Translations under genes and position numbers: made by a program
In this document: positions 18,588-26,353 of the stretch, piece after piece
How positions within the stretch are numbered: the first letter of the stretch is position 1
Layout: every line of letters starts with the position of its first letter
The notes under the pieces: generated by a model
Database searches by the model: none
What the model was told of the DNA's origin: nothing
Seen by the model: only the letters and a program-made list of their open reading frames with translations
Source: Oehlia diaphana
Lineage: Eukaryota; Glomeromycota; Glomeromycetes; Glomerales; Glomeraceae
Direction: 5' to 3'
Assembly: GCA_003833135.1 (NCBI GenBank)
Contig: QZLH01000561.1
Coordinates: 46,320 to 72,672 of the forward strand
Length of the DNA stretch: 26,353 nucleotides

Positions 18588-20699
18588 CTACCATTTCCTT
18601 TTAACATAATTATTTCCTTCTGCATCCCTTCTCAATTTTTGATAATTTGTTACTCCTTTAAGATTAATTCCCAATTCTCTTGCCGAATTTTTCATATCAT
18701 TTAATTCTTCAACTATACATTCCCATGTTCTTGGATTCTTCACCAAATCTTCTAAACATTTTCTACATTTTGTTGCTCCCATATAAACGTGAAATTCTCC
18801 TATTACTGCATTACATTTTTTACATGGTAAATTTTGTTCTTCAACTTTTCTGTTAATGACTCCTTTTTTAGTATTACTCATATCAAGAATAATTCTAATT
18901 CTTCGATCAACTTCTTTTTGGTCCATTACAAATCCCTGTCGTAAATTCCCCATTGATGTTGGTCTTTGTAAAATTCTTCTGTTTTGTCCTTGATAATTAT
19001 TTCCCCTTAAATTCTCGTTACTTTTTGAATTATACGGAAATCTCTTTTGATTATTATTTCTATTTCGAACTCTACTTGCATAAGTATTATTATCCTGATA
19101 TTGTTGTGGTCCTACTTGAATATCACTATCTCCCCAAGTTGATCTTTCTGATGGTCCCCAATTTATATTTTGGTCAATATCATTCGTTTGATCCCATTGC
19201 GAATAATCAAATTCCTTTCTTTGATTTGGTTGATTCTGTAAGCTTAACCCCTTGTCGCATGATATACATCTCTTAGAATTTTTATCAATTTCTATTTCAT
19301 GTTCATGCTTTTTACAATATCCATGTCCTCTCCAACATATACATTTAGTCTCAATATCTTCTCGTTGTTTTCCATTTCCATAAATAAATCCCCCTATTGT
19401 ATTCATGTCTGTCGCTCCTTCTGGAAATCCTTTTTCTACATAATTCTGATATTCTTCCCATTTTTTAATTGCTACGTTCGCTGGTACTTCTGAAAATTTC
19501 TGTACTGCTTTTTCAATCATATCCCCTGTTTCTTTCGAAATTTTTTCTAATTTTACATATTCTTTCCTTTTTAAACAATACATTCCTCCTGTACTATCCA
19601 TACTATCATAATTACTATTATTTGAATTATAATAATGATTTTTCCAAAAATTTTTGTTATATAATTCCCCTTTAAATCCATAATTTTCACATTCTTTACA
19701 AAATACTGTTAATTCTTCATTATCACATTCTTTACAATATTCCCCATCATATTCCCCATGTCGCTGACATTTTGCTCTTGTTTCTATTACTTCAATTACT
19801 TCTTTTGTAATGATTGCTTCTACTTCTTTTGGTATATTCTTACATTCTTTACAAAAAATTCCATCCATATCTTCTACTTGTACTGGTAAACAACATTCGC
19901 CACAAATTTTTATTTTATCTCCATGTCTCGTATAAAATGCCATTAATGCTTTCGAAAACTGTTGAGTTACTGTGCTATTTTCTGTTGGCTTAACCATTCC
20001 CTCATATTCAGTATTTCGATATTCTAATGCTTCTTCTAAAATTGATTCTCCAAATTCTTCGCGTAATTTTTCATGAATTTCAACCCTTCTTTTTAGAATT
20101 TCAATATTAATCTTTCTTGATTTTTTCAAAATATTTTTATCTTTTTTATCATCATAATCAATTATAATTTCGTTATCTCCCCTCTTAATACTTTCTTTTA
20201 ATTCTTCTAAATTAAGAATTTCTTCATTTTTAAACCTAATAGTATAATAATTAATTGCCCCTTTTACAAATTTACAATTACATTCCATTTTTTCACATTC
20301 TTTACACTTTTTATTTTCTAATTTACATGCCTCACATATTTCTACTTCAAAATTTTTCAAATTATTATTACATTGTTTACATTTTTGTTCTATTGGTTCT
20401 ACTGGTTCTGTTTTTTCCCAATTATCCCAATTTTCATTATTCTCATTTCCCCATTCATTATTTACTGGTGAGTGATTTTTACTTCGCAATTCATGAAGTT
20501 CCCTTTTCAATTCTTCATTCTCTTTTCTTTCTATTTCTTGGTTTTTTGTAATTTCTTCCAATTTTTCATGAAGTTGCCTTTTTAATTCTTCATTCTCTTT
20601 CCTTTCTTTTTCTTGGTTTTTTGTAATTTCTTCCAATTTTTCAATTAATTGTAGATTTTCTTCATTCAATTTATTATACTTTTCTTTCAAAAATTCCAT
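18588..20699 (-). CDS. Coiled-coil, multi-CxxC, WG-motif protein of unknown function
   Basis: The protein has 703 residues, one exon, with no family I recognise. Residues 1-72 form a coiled coil containing a 25-residue segment duplicated in tandem (EKLEEITKNQE, then ERKENEELKR). Residues 83-94 hold tryptophans in an acidic Asn-rich setting (EWGNENNENWDNW). Paired cysteines suggest zinc ribbons: CKQC/CEAC (107-125), CKEC/CNC (132-142), CGECC/CKEC (266-286), CQRHG/CKEC/CKEC (311-337), CICWRGHGYCKKH/CISC (453-481) and CKKC/CRKC (626-648). A disordered middle has two more WG motifs (NWGPSERSTWGD, 513-524) and an Arg/Asn-rich stretch (541-575). Zinc ribbons plus basic disorder suggest nucleic-acid binding; WG motifs resemble Argonaute hooks. 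Both are inferences. A mobile-element ORF1-type product is the alternative. A minisatellite adjoins the start codon. Confidence 0.75.
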   Translation of the reverse strand: MEFLKEKYNKLNEENLQLIEKLEEITKNQEKERKENEELKRQLHEKLEEITKNQEIERKENEELKRELHELRSKNHSPVNNEWGNENNENWDNWEKTEPVEPIEQKCKQCNNNLKNFEVEICEACKLENKKCKECEKMECNCKFVKGAINYYTIRFKNEEILNLEELKESIKRGDNEIIIDYDDKKDKNILKKSRKINIEILKRRVEIHEKLREEFGESILEEALEYRNTEYEGMVKPTENSTVTQQFSKALMAFYTRHGDKIKICGECCLPVQVEDMDGIFCKECKNIPKEVEAIITKEVIEVIETRAKCQRHGEYDGEYCKECDNEELTVFCKECENYGFKGELYNKNFWKNHYYNSNNSNYDSMDSTGGMYCLKRKEYVKLEKISKETGDMIEKAVQKFSEVPANVAIKKWEEYQNYVEKGFPEGATDMNTIGGFIYGNGKQREDIETKCICWRGHGYCKKHEHEIEIDKNSKRCISCDKGLSLQNQPNQRKEFDYSQWDQTNDIDQNINWGPSERSTWGDSDIQVGPQQYQDNNTYASRVRNRNNNQKRFPYNSKSNENLRGNNYQGQNRRILQRPTSMGNLRQGFVMDQKEVDRRIRIILDMSNTKKGVINRKVEEQNLPCKKCNAVIGEFHVYMGATKCRKCLEDLVKNPRTWECIVEELNDMKNSARELGINLKGVTNYQKLRRDAEGNNYVKRKW

Positions 20700-21070
20700 T
20701 TTTTTTTTAAAAAAAGAGAGTTAGGAATTTGAAGAGTTTTTTTTTTTTTAAAAAAAAAAGAGAGTTTAGGAATTCGAAGAGTTTTTTTTTTTTAAAAAAA
20801 AGAGAGTTTAGGAATTTAAAGATTTTTTTTTTTTTAAAAAAAAAGAGTTTAGGAATTTGAAGAGTTTTTGTGGAGTTTTTAAAAAAAAAGAGTGAAGGGT
20901 TTGTGTGGACTTTAGAAAATTTAATGAGTTTTTTTTTTAAAAAAAAAAGAGTTTAGGAATTTGAAGAGTTTTTGTGGAGTTTAAAAATTTAATAAGAATT
21001 TTTATTTAAAAAAAAGAGTGAAGAGTTTTTGTGGAGTTTAGAAATTTAATGAGTAGAGTTTTTTTTTTTG
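20700..21070. repeat. ~44-bp A/T-run minisatellite directly upstream of the start codon
   Basis: The repeated core GAGTTTAGGAATTTGAAGAG is separated by long T-runs running into A-runs. TAGGAA falls at about 20722, 20767, 20811, 20851 and 20945, that is 40-45 bp apart, then one double step. Units on the right are more irregular and include GTGGAGTTTAGAAATTTAATGAG variants. The array begins at the base after the ATG of the 703-residue gene, so it must form its 5' untranslated region and/or core promoter. T-run/A-run junctions are self-complementary. Confidence 0.8.
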
Positions 21071-21176
21071 GATTGAAAAACTTCAAAGATATCATCTCCT
21101 TTTATAATATTTCTTTTGTGGTTTGACGCCTAATTGACAAACCATTTTTCATATAAATAATTATACTATTTAAATA

Positions 21177-21201
21177 TGACGTCATGTATATAATGACGTG
21201 A
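21177..21201. promoter_or_regulatory. Two CRE-like bZIP sites
   Basis: A perfect palindromic cAMP-response element TGACGTCA at 21177-21184, followed by TGACGTGA at 21194-21201, 17 bp centre to centre. ATF/CREB-type bZIP factors bind this octamer in fungi. They lie between two divergent genes, about 480 bp from the 703-residue gene and 710 bp from the Uma2-like gene, so either could be the target. Confidence 0.45.
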
Positions 21202-21796
21202 GAATAAATCTCATTATAGCCAATCATTATTCATGAATCATAATTAATACATAAAATAATTTGTTGTGCGTAGTTTCTTTAGAATATAATTTATTTAATC
21301 ATGTTTCATACTCTTAAAGATGAATTACTATATTAGTACAACTTTAGTTATTGAAGATTTGAAGTTACAAAATTATTAGTATACTAAATTAATTTTGTTA
21401 ATTTTAGTCCAAGCTGTAAAAAACTGAAACAATTTTAATCAAGTATCAATTTTATATTCAATTGCTGTATATTTAATGTTTGAAAAATTTTGTTATTAAT
21501 ACTTCATGACCTTTGACTTTATAAATCAATAATAATATGAAACAAATAATCAATTAAGAACTTTATAATTTAAGAACTATCTTAAAGATATATGTCACAA
21601 AGAAATGAATGATTCAAACAATAATTTTAGGAATTTACGTCTATCATTATTTGGAATGTGGTTTCATGTAATTTATATCTTATGTTTCAGAATGACATCA
21701 TAAATTAAACTATTACAAAAAATTTGTCATAATTTATCATAATTATTTAACCAAAAATGTATCAATTAAAAATATATATATATAAAAAAAAAAATT

Positions 21797-21805
21797 ATAT
21801 AAATA
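21797..21805 (+). promoter_or_regulatory. TATA-like box for the Uma2-like gene
   Basis: ATATAAATA followed by GTT, 103 bp upstream of the ATG at 21908. Other AT-rich TATATA strings lie just upstream, so the exact element is uncertain. Confidence 0.35.
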
Positions 21806-21907
21806 GTTAATTTTCTTATAGTTTTTTCTTACATTATTTTTTTTCTATTTTTTTCAATATTTTTCAATATTTGTTTTATAAGATTTTCTTAGTAACTTTC
21901 TTAAATC

Positions 21908-22793
21908 ATGCCACCAAAAAAGAAAGAAATCGGTAAAGTGCTTTTATCAATTGTGAAGAAACTATTTTGAACTTGCAAATATAAAAATATTTACTACCAA
22001 TAAATTTCTTTTTCACTAGATTTAAAAAATTTGGATCTTACTCATATTTACACCCCAGAGGAGATTGAATATATTAACGAACATCTTGAAACTCATATTA
22101 ACTTTGAAAATGGAAGACTACTTCCTATTCCACAATCTCCAATTGCTAACGAGGCTGTTGTACATGAAATTTCTAGACAACTTGGTAACTGGAATGTTGA
22201 TAATGGTCAAAATGGTATTGTTACCACATCTCAAGGAGGTTATAATTTTAGTGTTAGTGGCCAGAAGAAGATTCGAGCACCACATATTGCTTTTGTACCT
22301 GAAAATATTTATAGTTCACTCAATAAAACCCAGCTTTTGACTTTTCTTGGCCGACCTTTTACTCCCATATTTGTTGCTGAGGTTGTAAATGTTTCAAAGG
22401 AAGCAATATTAAATGAAGTTGATATTAGATTTAAGAATGATTACTTTGCAACGGGTACTTCTGTAAAGTTGGGATGGTTAATTGATCCAAGGAATCATAT
22501 GATCTGGACTTATGAAAAAGATGATGATGAAAATGTTACCCGTCAAAAACGTAAATGGGAAAATTTAAACGGTGGTGATATTTTACCAAATTTTACTTTG
22601 GAAATAGAATTTGTTGAAAAAATTATCTCGCAGGTATGTTTTTTATTTTTATTTATCATGTTATAGATTTTTATCTTAGTTTCATTTTGCACTTTAGAAA
22701 TATGAAGTAGATGAATTATTAATTGAAGAAGTTGAAGAAAATGAAGAAAATGAAGATAAAGAAGGAAAACCAATGAAAACGATTTGGGTTTGA
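21908..22793 (+). CDS. Uma2-family endonuclease-fold protein (DUF820/PF05685 type), three exons
   Basis: Exons 21908-21932, 22020-22633 and 22698-22793 with GT...AG introns of 87 and 64 bp; 244 residues. Exon 1 gives only MPPKKKEI plus one base, and KKK may help nuclear import. The core fits the Uma2 pattern: TPEEIEYINEH and NFENGRLLPIPQSP early, IRAPHIAFVPE at 93-103, PIFVAEVVNVS at 114-124, then RFKNDYFATG and LGWLIDPRNHMIWTYE to about 174. In this PD-(D/E)XK-like family the strand IRAPHIAF normally carries a metal-binding Asp where His97 stands; Glu119 and Lys137 are present. Activity may therefore be altered or lost. Exon 3 adds an acidic tail (EEVEENEENEDKE). Uma2 proteins are best known from bacteria, especially cyanobacteria, so transfer into the fungal lineage is possible, but the introns show long residence in a eukaryote. 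Confidence 0.82.
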
Positions 22794-24355
22794 TATGATT
22801 AAACAATTAACAAAAAGACATTATAGATACAAAAATCAAAAAAGAATAAGTATATAAGTATTATGTTACATACCTACATTTCTTTTTGAAGCAATTACCT
22901 GGGGTGGAATTAGATACTATAAAAAAAAAATTTTTTTATTATTTCTTGAACAGTTTCATAATTTGTCGGTATTAGGAAATTTGTTTGTTAAATCTTTACA
23001 TTTAAATTTAATAAAATATATTATCCTATAATTCCTATTATAAGAGACTCATATAAAAAAATGCCAGAAGCCCCATAAAAGGAATATTCAGAAAAATGCT
23101 ATTAAAAATAACTTGAATTGTACAAATATTTTCATAATATTTTATAAAAAATGGTCAAATTTGTTATCCAAAATTTTCAGAATTTTTTCAGTATGAAAGT
23201 CCCAGCATGAAAAAATCTTAATAAAGTAATATAAAAAGCATGTGGAAGTTTGTGAAAGTGAAGGGAAGTGGAAAAATTTTTTACTGGCTTGTAAAGCAGC
23301 TGGTTCTCATTATTCTTTGGTAGGCATTTACTTGAGGAGGAGACTTTTGTGTATAATAAACTGATTAACATTTACGTAACCATCAGGAAATTGCACTACG
23401 CAGTTATATCTAAATTTAACTTCCTTACTTAACCCTAAGCGGCTTAAGGTCAACACTAACTCCAAAGATAAAAGTTTTAGCCTAAGCTAACCTTTCTTAC
23501 CTAACCCTAAGATACTCCAACGTCTAAGTTTAAATATTTCCGCCTAAAATAACAAATTCTTTTAAATTAATAAAATTAGAGTAATTATTTTATTAACAAT
23601 AAAATTTATTCAAATTTATTAATATATATTAATTTAAAAATAAATAATTGTAAATAATGAGTACTATCAGTATGCCCCTTCCATGTTAATGGCATGGTTT
23701 ACTTATATTGATAATGTTCAACGTCTTCACCTAATTTATTAATAGGACTATATGACTTCCTTACTACTTTATAATAAAGACTAGTTTTTGCTCTTCTAGA
23801 AGAGTAGGATATTTGTCACGTGATATGTTCGTCGTGATTTTGAGCGGAACCCGTGTATGGGGTCCATATATTTTGCCCATCACTAATCAAGCGTAATTTA
23901 TCACAGGGGCAGTATTCGGCAGTGACCTATAATTACTGTAACATTTCCTAAAAATTACATATTTTTAGTGTTAAAAGAAAAAAAAAATGTTTTTTTATCG
24001 AATCTAATTTATTAAGTTTTTATGAATAGAACATAGAAAGATGCGATAATTAATTTTGAAAATTTTTTACTTGAATCTTTAAATAAGTACTTTTTATGTC
24101 GTAGATATATATAATGTAATATGAAAATATAATAAATATATTAATATATTATAAAATACTAACAGCTAATAAAAGTAAATTTACCCTGTTTTACTTTCAA
24201 ATAATATTATCATTTGATATAAACAAGATTTGTTGAAAAAAAAAAAAATAATGAAAATTATTAATAAATAAATAAAATAATGAAAAAGAATTTTATAATA
24301 TTTGCACATAATATTATGAGTTACAAATTACAAATACAAAGATAAAAGAATCCAT
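22794..24355. other. Intergenic, no gene supported
   Basis: AT-rich, with a GC-richer patch at about 23400-23530 that contains two CCTAACCCTAAG-like words. The patch is too degenerate and isolated to be telomeric. An open minus stretch at 23177-23371 has no recognisable domain. A TCACGTGA palindrome lies near 23817 and CTCTTCTAGAAGAG near 23792. The 3' flank of the next gene carries several AATAAA-type strings. Confidence 0.45.
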
Positions 24356-24998
24356 TTATTTTTGTGGATTATAATCTATGATATAATTTAATGTGCATCC
24401 TTGATAGCAAGTCGTACTATAGTCAAAAGTACAATGAGCATATAAATCCATTGACAGTGTGACTTTCTCTCCTGGAGGGGAGAACCTTGAAGCATAAAAT
24501 TTGTAGGTACGCGTGTAATCAATTGCTCCTTGATAAACTTTGTCACAATCCGGTCGTGGCCCATATATGCAATCAATTGAATTTACGAGATTATCCTCAG
24601 AGTAACCATTTACCCATTGACGGCCTTCCCAAATAGTAGCAATCGGGTCATTTGGGTTATCTGTGTAAATTTTAAAATTACCAATGATCATTAGCCCCTG
24701 TTGCAAACAACAAGGGACATAACCAGGATCTGAAACTCTTTGTGGACCATGTACGGTTACTACGATCTGACTATTTGGTATAAATTTAACGTCTAAAATG
24801 CTCATATCTTTTTATTACGATAAAAGAACATTAAAGTAAAAAAAAAAAAAAAATAGATGATTTATTAACATCACGCTATCTTGTTCAGAATAAAAAACGC
24901 TTCTTAGATAGCTTACCCGTGCAATCATAATTAAATCTCCAAGCAAAGGTATTGGAGAACGTATTAAGAAATACAATAATAAACACGATATATTTCAT
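24356..24998 (-). CDS. Cysteine-rich small secreted protein, two exons
   Basis: Exons on the minus strand: 24998-24917 and 24807-24356, joined by a 109-bp GT...AG intron; 177 residues. Exon 1 encodes a signal peptide (MKYIVFIIVFLNTFSNTFA) and the first mature residues; the join restores GAT (Asp) and keeps frame. The mature chain of about 158 residues is rich in beta-type stretches (ILDVKFIPNSQIVVTVHG; EKVTLSMDLYAHC) and has eight cysteines (26, 60, 61, 107, 115, 143, 151, 155), enough for four disulfides. There is no membrane segment or GPI tail, so it should be released to the wall or apoplast. The size, strands and cysteines recall ML (lipid-binding) folds, but this is a guess; I recognise no motif that proves it. 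In a plant-associated fungus it would be an effector candidate. A TATA-like box lies 47 bp upstream of the ATG. Confidence 0.78.
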
Positions 24999-25044
24999 GA
25001 TTGATGAATCGTTTGTATAATGGAATTAGAGGGAACTATGGTTA

Positions 25045-25053
25045 TATTTATAT
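25045..25053 (-). promoter_or_regulatory. TATA-like box for the cysteine-rich secreted protein
   Basis: ATATAAATA on the minus strand, 47 bp upstream of the ATG at 24998, within GATATAAATATAAC. Confidence 0.45.
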
Positions 25054-25920
25054 CAGCAGAATTCAGATTTTAATTTTGTGCTAAATAAATTTGGGAATAT
25101 TATGATGTCATTTAGATATAATTTAATAACGTGTATTATTAGATTTGTTAATCCTTTAAAGAGCTCTGTTTAGAAAGAACTGAAATATTTGCAGAATGAA
25201 TATGAGAATTATGAGATGCATCTACATACACAAGCAATGTTTTATTTAATAGGAATATATCGGAAGTAATACTAATTAAAATAAACTATCTGAAAGGAAA
25301 CTTGGTAAATTAAGTATGCACCTTTCCTTCCCTTTTAATAAAAAAGTGTAAATTATTTTAGGAATTAATTTAATTTTTACCCCTCGAAAAAAATTGATTG
25401 TAGATAAAATGCTGATCTTATATTACATGTAGAATAAAGTAACTTCAACCAAAATTTTGATTAGATAAGAATTCCACTGAATTTCTTATCCAAAATAACT
25501 TGAAAATAATGAAAATCTAAAAAATATTTCCACTAATATAATATTACTTTAAAAAAAAAATTTGATAAAATATCTCGCCCGATGCCACCATACTTGATAG
25601 GAAAATCTAGGTAAAATTGGATCAGAATTTTTTAATATTTTTTTAAATAACGGATGGATACTAGTAATCCTAAAGTTATGTAAACAAATAAATTTTCTTA
25701 ATTTTATTTTATTTTTTTTTTTTTTTGTCGGCATGTTTTAATTATTTTTAAGTTAAAATATGTACTTTACTTATTCTAGAAAAAAAATCACACAAGATAT
25801 ATTTGTTTCAAATAAAAATAAAAATGTATTAGATTGACGATCCAGAAAGAATAAATTAAAAAATGAAAATCAGAAAAAGGCGCATCACCAATTGATCCAC
25901 CCCAGCCAAATGATCGACAT
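25054..25920. other. Intergenic with one hairpin
   Basis: GATAAGAATTC at 25464-25474 pairs, with one bulge, with GAATTTCTTATC ending at 25490. A minus-strand open stretch at 25549-25734 includes a basic start and a WWHRARY-like end but no recognised domain. The rest is AT-rich and featureless. Confidence 0.4.
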
Positions 25921-25966
25921 AGTTTATAAGCTGGAGTTTTGTGCACCAGATCCTAGCTTATAAACT
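25921..25966. repeat. Inverted repeat AGTTTATAAGCT
   Basis: AGTTTATAAGCT at 25921-25932 is perfectly inverted at 25955-25966 (AGCTTATAAACT). It is followed by a second imperfect pair, CCCATGGGC and GCCCACGGG, at 25968-25994. It directly precedes the minisatellite and may be the end of a larger repeated element. Confidence 0.6.
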
Positions 25967-26014
25967 ACCCATGGGCATATACAGCCCACGGGCTCTGATT
26001 GGTCTAAAAGTAAG

Positions 26015-26353
26015 GATATTATTGTCCATAATAACGGACCATACTGGACCTCACCATCAAGGACATTATCATTCTCATATTGAGGACAATAGACCATGTT
26101 AGTCCTCATAGGACCATGGTGGTCCTCACCATGGAGGACATTATTGTCCGCGCATTATTGGAGGACCATGATGGTCCTCACCATGGAGGACATTATTGTC
26201 CGCATTATTGGAGGACCATGATGGTCCTCACCATGGAGGACATTATTGTCCGCGCATTATTGGAGGACCATGATGGTCCTCACCATGGAGGACATTATTG
26301 TCCGCGCATTATTGGAGGACCATGATTGTCCTCACCATGGAGGACATTATTGT
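26015..26353. repeat. 52-bp minisatellite, runs off the right edge
   Basis: The unit reads GGAGGACCATGATGGTCCTC, then ACCATGGAGGACATTATTGT, then CCGCGCATTATT. ACCATGATGG falls at about 26165, 26215 and 26267, and a variant at 26319, so the spacing is 50, 52 and 52; the 50-bp unit lacks one GC. Copies before 26110 are recognisable but degenerate, while those on the right are almost identical. Each unit contains the palindrome GGACCATGATGGTCC and inverted GGACAATAATGTCC-like arms. Open frames across the array result from the repeat having no stops. Confidence 0.85.

Larger units (their letters stand above)
21071..21907. other. Shared upstream region between divergent genes
   Basis: An AT-rich region between the minus-strand 703-residue gene and the plus-strand Uma2-like gene. 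It contains CRE-like sites (listed separately) and one ATATAAATA in + orientation at 21151-21159. Nothing else recognised. Confidence 0.45.

Noticed and set aside
18953..20551. Plus-strand open frames opposite the 703-residue gene
   Set aside because: They are Phe/Tyr/Leu-rich shadows of a Lys/Glu/Asn-rich coding strand.
23400..23530. Interstitial telomeric repeat (CCCTAA words)
   Set aside because: Only two or three isolated, degenerate words without tandem arrangement.
26080..26325. Open frame with repeated His/Gly/Asp peptides
   Set aside because: The frame is open only because the 52-bp repeat has no stops; the unit is not a multiple of three and the other frames are open as well.

Overview
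This is an AT-rich, intron-bearing eukaryotic nuclear window, most likely from an arbuscular mycorrhizal fungus (Rhizophagus/Glomeromycotina type). That is an inference from the gene mix: a Sel1-repeat protein, a BTB-SPRY protein, an Uma2-type endonuclease-fold protein, a membrane-anchored UDP-glycosyltransferase and small secreted proteins. The short GT-AG introns (64-112 bp), heavy homopolymer content and abundant short DNA-transposon remnants fit too. I saw no rRNA, tRNA or CRISPR array.

Layout. 1-2430 is a repeat zone: a roughly 70-bp palindromic tandem array split by a zinc-knuckle gene remnant, a GATC-rich degenerate repeat, and a 398-bp MITE with 15-bp inverted ends and TA target duplication. 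4438-6391 (+) is a five-exon UDP-glycosyltransferase. 6951-7212 is another TA-flanked MITE. 7914-8708 (-) is a three-exon secreted, probably GPI-anchored protein. 9169-9706 holds an old direct duplication. 11105-11690 (-) is a decayed, deleted copy of the intact BTB-BACK-SPRY gene at 12863-14263 (-); three MITE-like elements lie between them, one with pogo/Tigger-type ends. 15814-17739 (-) is a Sel1-repeat protein. 18588-20699 (-) is an unrecognised 703-residue protein with a coiled coil, many CxxC pairs and WG motifs; a 44-bp minisatellite begins right next to its start codon. It is divergently arranged with an Uma2-like gene (21908-22793, +), and two CRE-like sites lie between them. 24356-24998 (-) encodes a cysteine-rich secreted protein. 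The right edge (about 26015-26353) is a 52-bp minisatellite that runs off the window.

How the genes relate. There is no operon-like logic and no evident shared pathway. The window reads as an accessory, repeat-rich compartment holding single members of families that expand in these fungi: protein-interaction scaffolds (BTB, Sel1), secreted proteins and an endonuclease-fold protein. Four genes carry the same ATATAAATA box 47-103 bp upstream of the ATG. The gene I find most interesting is the 703-residue WG/CxxC protein and its repeat-filled upstream region. Splice models were made by eye from GT-AG sites and reading frame, and have not been tested against transcripts.
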